A stretch of DNA of 12,505 nucleotides, taken from Chloroflexia bacterium (lineage in GTDB: Bacteria; Chloroflexota; Chloroflexia; Thermomicrobiales; UBA6265). The position numbers and the translations under genes are program-made. Location: NCBI GenBank assembly GCA_013696525.1, contig JACCYK010000239.1:1-12505 (forward strand). Direction: 5' to 3'. Shown here piece after piece: positions 7,011 through 12,505 of the stretch (position 1 is its first letter; each line of letters opens with the position of its first letter). The notes beneath the pieces are model-generated. The model saw only the letters and a list, made by a program, of their open reading frames with translations. It made no database searches and had not been told where the DNA came from.

Positions 7011-7546
7011 GTGCTTTTTGCTGACGCGACTGTCCTGATTGCGCTGGGCGAGCTTGGTTGGATCCCACTTCTCCAACAGTTCGACCCCGAGATCACTATC
7101 AGCGCAACGGTCCGATCCGAGGTTATACGGTCAGCCCGGCAGCTCACGGAGGCAATCGATCAAAGCTGGCTGAGAGTTGAAACGGCGAAGGCTGAAGAGC
7201 TGACGGCGTTCCGAACGCTTGCTCCCGCGCTCGATCGAGGAGAAGCAGAAACCATCGTCATCCTCCGGGCCACGCGCCCGGAGAGCGCGAAGGTGCTAGT
7301 CGACGAGAGAGCCGCCTTCAACTTCCTCATTCGGCTTATTGACCAGGTTGAGCAGGGTAGCCGAATTGAGGTGATCTGTTTGGCTCAGGTGCTCCATGGG
7401 CTCGAAGACCGACGCGTCCTTCCAGTGACAGCCGAGGCCGCGAGCATACCGTGCTTACCCTTGGTCACTATGCGTGGGCAAGGAACGTCCGTGCATTTTA
7501 TCTGGACTGGTGTAGGAAAGAGGGCAAGGATCCCCTTCCTGGCTGA
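7011..7546 (+). pseudogene. PIN-domain ribonuclease-like protein (DUF3368/VapC-like), frameshifted near its end
   Basis: The gene opens with GTG and 'LFADATVLIALGELG', the first strand of a PIN domain. The acidic metal-binding set is visible: Asp5, Glu37, Asp75 in 'LDRGEAE' and Asp98 in 'VLVDERAA'. PIN toxins cut RNA and are held by a partner protein, here probably the 138-aa protein just upstream. In the starting frame the sequence loses sense after about residue 144 (near 7442) and would run on to 7667 over the start of the next gene. In the other frame, from 7445, it continues with 33 coherent residues, including 'TLGHYAWARNVRAFYLDW', and stops at TGA 7544-7546. I therefore read one gene with a one-base deletion (or two-base insertion) between about 7420 and 7445. 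It may be a pseudogene, a sequencing error or, less likely, programmed frameshifting. The catalytic core is upstream of the break, so a protein with an altered tail may still be made. Confidence 0.65.
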
Positions 7547-7632
7547 TCGATTGCCATCAATGGCTCCTCGGTATGCGCCTTGCGTCCTTCCGGAGATCAG
7601 TGAACAGTGGGCACGATCACCGGAGGTACGAG

Positions 7633-7911
7633 ATGGCGACGGTGAGCGGCGATGGCACGCTCTATGATGCGGACGAGAATGAGCTGAGCCCGGTGCGCTA
7701 CCGGATCGAGCATGAGGCGCCGCCGGAGGGGCCGATCGTGAGCTGGGCCGGGGAAGTTAACTTCGATACCGTGCCCGATGTGCCGCTTGAGCCTGGTCGC
7801 TATCTGCTAGTTCTGGAAGATGGCACCCGGGGTGAGATCGAGATCGCGCCAGCCGGCGGCGCCTCCGCCGGCGACGGGCAGATTGCCTTCAGCGGGGCCA
7901 GCGTGCTGTAG
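7633..7911 (+). CDS. Small beta-rich hypothetical protein
   Basis: This 92-residue protein starts at an ATG with GGAGG (7622-7626) six bases upstream; the frame is open further up to 7573, but without a ribosome site. It has no signal peptide or membrane helix and is acidic. The pattern of alternating hydrophobic residues, as in 'VRYRIEHEAP', 'GPIVSWAGEVNF' and 'GRYLLVLEDGTRGEIEIAP', suggests a small beta-barrel or sandwich; Gly/Ala-rich residues follow and the end is short. It lies 86 bases after the PIN gene's proper stop and converges with the oxidoreductase gene, 37 bases away. The spelling resembles small conserved proteins found beside toxin or mobile genes, but I do not recognise a named family. 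Function unknown. Confidence 0.6.
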   Translation: MATVSGDGTLYDADENELSPVRYRIEHEAPPEGPIVSWAGEVNFDTVPDVPLEPGRYLLVLEDGTRGEIEIAPAGGASAGDGQIAFSGASVL

Positions 7912-7948
7912 CGACTCCTCTCGCTCAGGATTGGGGTGCGGGCAGCGT

Positions 7949-9118
7949 TCAGACCGGCGGCTCGGCGGGCCGCGTCCAGGTTCGACTGGTGACCGAGCGC
8001 TCAACCGCGTCGAGGACGGCTTGGCAGCGGAAGCCGTCCTCGAAGGTCGGGGCCGGTGAGACGCCGGCCTTGATCCCGTCGAGCAAATCCTTGACGACAT
8101 GGACGAAGGTGTGCTCGTAGCCGATGATGTGCCCGGCCGGCCACCAGTTGGCGGTGTAGGGATCGGCCCCTTCGGTGACGTTGAGCGCGCGAAACCCTTG
8201 CAGCCCGGCCGGGTCATCGACGAAGAAGACCTGCAGCTCGTTCAGCCGCTCGAGGTTGAACACGATCGTGCCGGTGGCGCCGTTGATCTCGAACGCATTG
8301 TAGTTGCGGCGGCCGGGAGCGAGCCGGGTCGCCTCGAAGGTGCCGGTGGCGCCGCTGGCGAAGCGGGCCAGGAACATCGTCGCGTCATCGACCGTGACCG
8401 GCCCCAACTCCTGGCCGGCGGTGGCTTGCAGGCCGGCGCCGCCGCCGCTGGTGACCTCCACCGGCCGCTCCGTGATGAAGGTGTCGAGGGTGCCGATGAC
8501 CTCGGTGATGTCGCCGACCAGGAACCGCGCCAGGTCGGTGATGTGGGCGGCGATATCACCCAGGGCGCCGGAGCCGGCCGTTTCCCGTCGGAGGCGCCAG
8601 ACCAGGGGGAAATCGGGGTCGTTGATCCAGTCCTGGAGGTAGACGGCGCGCCAGTGGCGGATCTCGCCGATCCGCCCGGCGTCGATGATCTGCTTCGCCA
8701 GTTGGACGGCGGGAACCCGCCGGTAGTTGAAGTTGATCATGTTGATGATGCCGGCTCGCTTTGCCGCCGTCAGCATCTCGCCGGCTTCCGCCAGCGAGTT
8801 CGCCAGCGGCTTCTCGCATAGCACGTCCTTGCCGGCGGCGATGGCGGCCAGCACGATCGCATGGTGGGTATGGCCCGGGGTTGAGACATCGACCAGTCCG
8901 ATATCCGGCCGCTCCACCAGCCTGCGATAATCCGTTTCGACCTGCTCCCACCCCATCTGCTCGGCCGCCGCCGTGGTGGCCGCTTCGTCCCGGCCGCAGA
9001 GGGCGACCATCCGCGGCTTGGGATCGACGTCAAAGAAGCGGGCGACCTGCCGGTAGGCGTTCGAATGAGCGCGACCCATGAACTTATAGCCGACCAGCCC
9101 GACCCCGATGTCCGCCAT
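7949..9118 (-). CDS. Gfo/Idh/MocA-family NAD(P)-dependent oxidoreductase
   Basis: The protein has 389 residues; ATG start with AAGGAG six bases upstream. The N-terminal Rossmann fold opens with 'GVGLVGYKFMGRAHSNAY' (5-22), where Lys12 replaces the usual third glycine, as is common in this subfamily. The family's EKP motif is Glu102-Lys103-Pro104, in 'CEKPLA'. The C-terminal domain has 'GALGDIAAHITDLARFL' (184-200), with Asp188 and His192 in the catalytic DxxxH position. These enzymes oxidise or reduce a sugar, inositol or related polyol hydroxyl with NAD(P) in the cytoplasm. The upstream minus-strand neighbour is a sugar phosphate isomerase/epimerase, the usual partner in sugar or inositol catabolism. 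The 252-base gap between them holds a foldback repeat. The exact substrate cannot be read from the sequence. Confidence 0.92.
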   Translation of the reverse strand: MADIGVGLVGYKFMGRAHSNAYRQVARFFDVDPKPRMVALCGRDEAATTAAAEQMGWEQVETDYRRLVERPDIGLVDVSTPGHTHHAIVLAAIAAGKDVLCEKPLANSLAEAGEMLTAAKRAGIINMINFNYRRVPAVQLAKQIIDAGRIGEIRHWRAVYLQDWINDPDFPLVWRLRRETAGSGALGDIAAHITDLARFLVGDITEVIGTLDTFITERPVEVTSGGGAGLQATAGQELGPVTVDDATMFLARFASGATGTFEATRLAPGRRNYNAFEINGATGTIVFNLERLNELQVFFVDDPAGLQGFRALNVTEGADPYTANWWPAGHIIGYEHTFVHVVKDLLDGIKAGVSPAPTFEDGFRCQAVLDAVERSVTSRTWTRPAEPPV

Positions 9119-9166
9119 GCTGCGCTCCTTTCATTCTGGCGTGGTGGCAGAGGGTGTTGACAATCA

Positions 9167-9325
9167 GCCAAGCCCGGAAATACATCCCCGGGCTGAAATC
9201 ACGAACCCGGCTTAAGCCGGCTCTGTGGCATCCCTCGCCGCATGAACACCGGCCGCCTTCAGAGTCATCAGCCCCATTTATGGGGGTTTGTGTGTTCAGC
9301 CCGGGGATGTATTCCCGAGCTTGGC
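9167..9325. repeat. 159-bp foldback (MITE-like) element with 31-bp inverted ends
   Basis: Bases 9167-9197 and 9295-9325 are inverted copies of each other over 31 positions with two mismatches; the shared core includes AATACATCCCCGGGCTGAA. The 97-base interior contains two further perfect palindromes: CCGGCTTAAGCCGG at 9207-9220 and CCCCAT-TT-ATGGGG at 9272-9285. It lies wholly in the gap between the epimerase and oxidoreductase genes and encodes nothing convincing. As DNA it looks like a miniature, non-autonomous inverted-repeat element. As RNA from the minus strand it would fold into a long stem with two side hairpins and could modulate expression of the oxidoreductase. Target-site duplications are not obvious. 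Confidence 0.7.
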
Positions 9326-9370
9326 CAAGATGACGCCACGTACAATTCCATCATCCCTGGTGCCTCACGG

Positions 9371-10333
9371 CTACGCCCACCACGTCTCACCGGGCTGCTC
9401 GCGGATGATCGCTTCTTGCAAGAACTGGACGGCCTTAGTGAAACCCTCGTTGACGCTCATCAAGGAATCCTCGTGCTCGATCGAAATGGCGCCGTCGTAG
9501 CCGGCCAGCCGCAGCTCGCTGATCAGGGCCCGCCAGAACTCCTGGTCGTGGCCATAGCCGACAGTGCGGAAGATCCAGGAACGGTGCTGCTCATCGGTGT
9601 ACTGCTTGGTGTCGAGGACGCCGTTGCGGCGGATGTTCGGCTGGTCGAGCCAGGTGTCCTTGGCGTGAACATGGAAGATGGACACGCCCAGCTCGCGGAC
9701 GCAGACGAGCGGGTCCATGCCCTGCCAGAAGAGGTGGGATGGGTCGAAGTTGACCCCGATCGTCTCGCCCCCGATCTCGCGCAGCCGGAGGAACGACTCG
9801 GTGTGGTAGGCGACGAACCCGGGATGCAGCTCGATCGCGACCCGCACCCCGTTGTCCTTGGCGAAGGCGGCGGCGTCCGTCCAGTACGGGGTCACCTTCT
9901 CGGTCCACTGCCATTCCAGCGTCTCCAGGTAATCGGGCGGCCAAGGGCAGGTGACCCAGTTTGGCCGGAGGGAGTGCTCGGAGTCACCGGGGCAGCCGGA
10001 GAAGGTGATCACCGTCTCGACCCCTAGCGCCCGCGCCAGCTTGACGGTGTTGCGATAGGAGGCATCATCGGTCTTGGCCCGTTCGGGATCGGGGTGAAGC
10101 GGGTTGCCGTGGCAGGAGAGGGCGCTGATCTCGAGCCCGCGGGAGGCGATCGCGGCTTTGAACTTGTCGCGGGCGGAGGCATCGTCCAGCAGGACGGCAG
10201 CGTCGGCGTGGGCGGTGCCGGGGAAGCCGCCGGTGCCGATCTCGACCGCTTCACAGCCGGTCGCCTTGATGTAATCGAGCGCTTCCTCAAATGGTCGCTG
10301 GGCGAACAGAACGGTGAACACCCCGATCTTCAT
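9371..10333 (-). CDS. Sugar phosphate isomerase/epimerase (xylose isomerase-like TIM barrel)
   Basis: The protein has 320 residues, which fits the family; ATG start with GGAGG seven bases upstream. It begins with the first barrel strand 'MKIGVFTVLF', followed by 'GCEAVEIGTGGFPG' (26-39). Probable divalent-metal ligands along the barrel are Glu168 ('IELHPG'), Asp197 ('NFDPSHLFWQG'), His223 ('HVHAKD') and Glu286 ('SIEHED'). Such enzymes isomerise or epimerise keto-sugars, or dehydrate inosose, in the cytoplasm. The downstream Gfo/Idh/MocA dehydrogenase on the same strand is the classic partner: the dehydrogenase oxidises a polyol and the isomerase rearranges the ketose. A promoter candidate lies about 105 bases upstream. 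Substrate is not determined. Confidence 0.92.
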   Translation of the reverse strand: MKIGVFTVLFAQRPFEEALDYIKATGCEAVEIGTGGFPGTAHADAAVLLDDASARDKFKAAIASRGLEISALSCHGNPLHPDPERAKTDDASYRNTVKLARALGVETVITFSGCPGDSEHSLRPNWVTCPWPPDYLETLEWQWTEKVTPYWTDAAAFAKDNGVRVAIELHPGFVAYHTESFLRLREIGGETIGVNFDPSHLFWQGMDPLVCVRELGVSIFHVHAKDTWLDQPNIRRNGVLDTKQYTDEQHRSWIFRTVGYGHDQEFWRALISELRLAGYDGAISIEHEDSLMSVNEGFTKAVQFLQEAIIREQPGETWWA

Positions 10334-10436
10334 ACAATTTCCTCCGCGTCATCAAGGCCCGCGGGAAATGATCCCGGTGGACGGTGAGGGGGAGCGTGGG
10401 CGCCGATGCGCCATCCGCTCCGCCGTACGTCGTCGC

Positions 10437-10465
10437 ATCATACCGTAGTGGCACGGGACTCGAAG
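10437..10465 (-). promoter_or_regulatory. Sigma-70-like promoter candidate for the epimerase
   Basis: On the minus strand TATGAT (10442-10437) is preceded by CTTCGA (10465-10460) with 17 bases between. The -10 is close to consensus and the -35 is weak. It would give a leader of about 95 bases, which contains a small CGGGA/TCCCG stem at 10362-10376. Apart from this, 10334-10554 holds only a 5-base-arm stem (10539-10552) just after the methyltransferase stop. Confidence 0.35.
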
Positions 10466-10554
10466 AATCGCTCCTGTCATCGCGGCTCGCTCAACGATAT
10501 TGAGTACAGGACATCAGCGTTTTCAGGACCGGTAGACCCTCATAATCATGAGCC

Positions 10555-11505
10555 TCAGACCAGCTCAGGGGAAAGGCCGGCCAGTGTCAACTGTTGCTCT
10601 CCTGCCATCCGATAGTGCTCGACAAACGTCGCATCGGCCGCGAAGCCGGGCCTGATGACGAGAGCTTCTAGCATCTCGTTTCGCAAACTCTCCGTTGAGC
10701 CAACATGATAGAAGTGGCTGACGAGGCGCCGGTCAAAGTCTGCCCAATGCTGATCGAGGTGCGTATTACGTCGGTATCGATTTTCTTGCCACATTGACAG
10801 GGCAACGCCCGCGGGGGAAGTTTGTGCTGCTTCTGCTAGATCTCTAGCCTCGTCTTCATCCCAGGCGTTGAAATAATCCGTGTGGCGGCCGATATATGGT
10901 GGATCGAGATAGACAAAGTCCGATGCCTGACTCTCAGCTAGTGTGGGTCTCCAATCTGAAACCCTGAACTCCCAGTCTTTGCCATGCATTTGGCGAGAGA
11001 TCCATCCCACCTGATTGATGATCTTGGTGATGTAGGCTTTGGAGAACCGTTCAGGCTTATGGCCGAACGGTACGTTGAAGCCACCCTTTTTGTTGAAACG
11101 CATAACACCGTTAAAACACGATCGGTTGAGGAACAGGAAGTCCAATGAGTCGCCCGAATTGTTGAAGCGACTTCTTACCTCATAGAAATAATCCGCTTCG
11201 CCAGCCGCGAGCAGCGGTGCTGCCGCAGCCAAATACTGTCGCACGGTCGCCTGGGTGATCTCGCCATTCTGTATTCGCTGGTAGAGGCGAATGATGTGCT
11301 CATTGGTGTCAGAAAGGAGCGCCCGATCTGGCCGGAGGTTGAACACCACAACGCCTGAGCCGACAAAGGGTTCGATCCACCGGCCATCCGCGCCAGACTC
11401 CCAGCGGATGTTGCTGGCAATGAAGGGAACGAGTTTCGTCTTGATGCCCTGACACTTGATCGGTGGCACGCCAACCCGATCGACAATCCTGGGCAAGCTC
11501 GTCAT
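10555..11505 (-). CDS. EcoRV-type DNA (adenine-N6) methyltransferase
   Basis: The protein has 316 residues and starts at an ATG that overlaps the endonuclease stop (ATGA, 11502-11505), with GAGGAG upstream. It is a D12-class, alpha-group N6-adenine methylase: AdoMet motif 'EPFVGSG' (45-51), then 'FLNRSCFNGVMRFNKKGGFN' (125-144), and the catalytic 'DPPY' (201-204). Runs such as 'PPIKCQGIKTKLVPFI', 'DFLFLNRSCFNG', 'NVPF' and 'DPPYIGRH' closely follow M.EcoRV as I recall it, so it probably methylates the first A of GATATC. It would protect the host from the endonuclease of the same operon. All motifs are intact, in contrast to the interrupted endonuclease. Its base composition is less GC-rich than its neighbours, which suggests acquisition. 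Confidence 0.93.
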   Translation of the reverse strand: MTSLPRIVDRVGVPPIKCQGIKTKLVPFIASNIRWESGADGRWIEPFVGSGVVVFNLRPDRALLSDTNEHIIRLYQRIQNGEITQATVRQYLAAAAPLLAAGEADYFYEVRSRFNNSGDSLDFLFLNRSCFNGVMRFNKKGGFNVPFGHKPERFSKAYITKIINQVGWISRQMHGKDWEFRVSDWRPTLAESQASDFVYLDPPYIGRHTDYFNAWDEDEARDLAEAAQTSPAGVALSMWQENRYRRNTHLDQHWADFDRRLVSHFYHVGSTESLRNEMLEALVIRPGFAADATFVEHYRMAGEQQLTLAGLSPELV

Positions 11506-12323
11506 GTTGTCTCCTCTAGTGGCTCCTTGACTGGCAAGCTCTTGTACGCAAGATATGTGGCCAGATTTCGATATGGTGGGCTGGTCAACTCCGCGGCTTT
11601 CGCCATCTCATTCGTCAGGTAGTACATCCAATAGTCGTCAAAGACTCCTTCTCCAAGCTCAGCGAATGGGCCGGTACCGTCGATCAGCGTGCTGATCCGG
11701 TCGACGGCGCCGATGTTCTTTGTATTTCCGCTCCCGGGCTGATCCTTTGCGATGCAAAATTTGGGTTGGACAAAGAATTGCAAGTCACGAACAACAGATG
11801 GGATAACTTCGAGATCGTCGACTGTATGAGTCTGGAACTCGTCGGATCTCGCTTCCGCTCTGGAGTAAATGATCCCAAGCACGTAGTGACCAGCGTACGA
11901 ATTGTAGGGATAGGTAATGTTCTTGCTCGATGCTCGGGCCCGGAAATATCCAGTGAATGCACCAAGTGTCATTGTGTTGACCCTATTGTCACCTTTGCGG
12001 TACGTACTCTTCAAATCTACCGCGAAGCGATGGCCTTCCTTATCAATAAACGTCAGGTCGGGGTAATGATTTTGTTCCTTAGATAGAACAACGGTCATAT
12101 CGTTGTCGCTCGCGAATGCCTGGAAACGAGGGAACAGCATGAGCTCAACGAGCTTTGAGACTACTTTGGTATCATCAGAAATGGTGTACACCGTCCGGAA
12201 CACATCAATGAATCCCTTTACAATTCAGTCGCCATTGTCCTGCGAGATCAGTTCAGTGAGCGTCGCTGCCTCAACTTGGAGCTTGGCGTGAAACTCCGTG
12301 GCCGCCTGATTCCTCTGTTCCAC
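11502..12323 (-). pseudogene. EcoRV-type type II restriction endonuclease, interrupted by one in-frame TGA
   Basis: From the GTG at 12323, which has GAGGAGG at 12334-12340, the frame gives 32 residues, a TGA (12227-12225), then 240 more residues to a TGA at 11504-11502. The later part matches R.EcoRV as recalled: 'SDDTKVVSKLVEL', 'EQNHYPDLTF', 'AVDLKSTY', 'TLGAFTGY', 'NITYP', 'AGHYVLGIIYSRAE' and 'PGSGNTKNIG'. The PD-(D/x)K catalytic set corresponds to Asp89, Asp103 and Lys105; the GSGNT recognition loop, which contacts GATATC in EcoRV, is kept. The 8 residues after the TGA and the 32 before it also line up with the EcoRV N-terminal helix, with the TGA where EcoRV has a Tyr, so a Trp codon may have been lost. 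A restart at GTG 12203 would give 233 residues lacking the N-terminal dimer helix, with only a weak ribosome site. The enzyme may be dead, reduced or read through. Low GC relative to neighbours. Confidence 0.8.
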
Positions 12324-12333
12324 GGTATCCGTG

Positions 12334-12340
12334 CCTCCTC
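12334..12340 (-). promoter_or_regulatory. Ribosome-binding site that sets the endonuclease start
   Basis: GAGGAGG on the minus strand lies 10 bases before the GTG at 12323. It is the strongest such site in the region and argues that translation began here, upstream of the TGA, rather than at the GTG 12203, where only AAGGG at a long distance is seen. Confidence 0.6.
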
Positions 12341-12399
12341 CCCGCCCCAGGAATTGGTTCACAACAGAGAGTGTACGTCCAACTGTCGCGGTTGTCGCT

Positions 12400-12432
12400 C
12401 AACCGGTGAGCGCGCCGCTGAGCTACCGGTTG
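12400..12432. promoter_or_regulatory. Inverted repeat between divergent transcripts
   Basis: CAACCGGT at 12400-12407 is inverted as ACCGGTTG at 12425-12432, overlapping the TTGACA of the plus-strand promoter candidate. This is a plausible operator controlling that promoter and perhaps the restriction-modification operon on the other strand. Confidence 0.35.
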
Positions 12433-12457
12433 ACATTCGCCACTTTTCCGCTAAACT
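12430..12457 (+). promoter_or_regulatory. Sigma-70-like promoter pointing out of the window
   Basis: A perfect TTGACA (12430-12435) is followed after 16 bases by TAAACT (12452-12457). It points to the right, towards whatever gene begins past 12505. A 6-bp-arm inverted repeat, GTCTAC-N7-GTAGAC (12465-12483), lies just downstream, about where transcription would begin. Confidence 0.5.
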
Positions 12458-12459
12458 CT

Positions 12460-12505
12460 ATGGAGTCTACTGTTTCGGTAGACAAAGCGGGGATACGGCG
12501 GATCA
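12460..12505 (+). CDS. Possible start of an AbrB/MazE-like antitoxin gene (3' truncated)
   Basis: From the ATG at 12460 the open frame reads 'MESTVSVDKAGIRRI' to the window edge. 'TVSVDKAG' resembles the first strand of AbrB/VapB-type swapped-hairpin antitoxins ('TVDKAGR'). Only 15 residues are visible. No ribosome site precedes it, and the ATG lies just 2 bases after the candidate -10, which does not fit that promoter. It may therefore be chance, or a different promoter or start may be used. Confidence 0.25.
   Translation, partial: MESTVSVDKAGIRRI

Noticed and set aside
7547..7667. C-terminal extension of the PIN protein to 7667
   Set aside because: This part is out of frame after the shift, lacks sense and overlaps the ribosome site and start of the 92-aa gene.
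9242..10027. Plus-strand open frame of 261 codons opposite the epimerase
   Set aside because: The epimerase on the other strand has all its metal-ligand motifs; this frame begins inside the foldback repeat and has no motif.
12225..12227. TGA recoded as Trp or selenocysteine across the genome
   Set aside because: Several genes in the window end with TGA at the expected place, and no selenocysteine insertion context or Cys-aligned position is seen.

Overview
The window is very GC-rich and densely coding. Its codon use, GTG starts and Ala/Thr-rich 'ATAQA'-style repeats suggest a Chloroflexota bacterium (Thermomicrobia-like). That placement is an inference from composition and style; there is no marker gene. 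I see no rRNA, tRNA, CRISPR array or intact transposase.

Region 1 (1-1054): the C-terminal end of a beta-lactamase-fold serine hydrolase (+) faces a typical thioredoxin (-). A long hairpin follows the hydrolase stop.

Region 2 (1139-6518): the most intriguing block. Two minus-strand genes encode (i) a two-TM membrane protein with a roughly 380-residue cytoplasmic helical tail and (ii) a one-TM MotB/ZorB-like protein with the ion-channel Asp, an Ala-rich stalk and a degenerate OmpA-like end. Divergent from them, across about 200 bp with a perfect GACGTCTG/CAGACGTC palindrome, is a protein kinase-like protein. It carries seven regular 45-47-residue helical repeats. I read this as a possible ion-channel-plus-kinase signalling or defence module with a layout analogous to ZorAB. 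I cannot show that it is undescribed.

Region 3 (6582-7911): a toxin-antitoxin-like pair, namely an unknown 138-aa protein and a PIN-domain protein whose last 33 residues lie in another frame (frameshift near 7420-7445). A small beta-rich protein follows.

Region 4 (7949-10333): a sugar phosphate isomerase/epimerase and a Gfo/Idh/MocA oxidoreductase, both on the minus strand, likely a sugar or inositol catabolic pair. Between them lies a 159-bp foldback element with 31-bp inverted repeats and two inner palindromes.

Region 5 (10555-12505): an EcoRV-type restriction-modification system with visibly lower GC, so probably acquired. The methyltransferase is intact. The endonuclease frame starts at 12323 behind a strong ribosome-binding site but is cut by one in-frame TGA at codon 33, after which the EcoRV-like sequence continues. 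At the right edge a plus-strand promoter-like sequence and a possible AbrB-like start run off the window.
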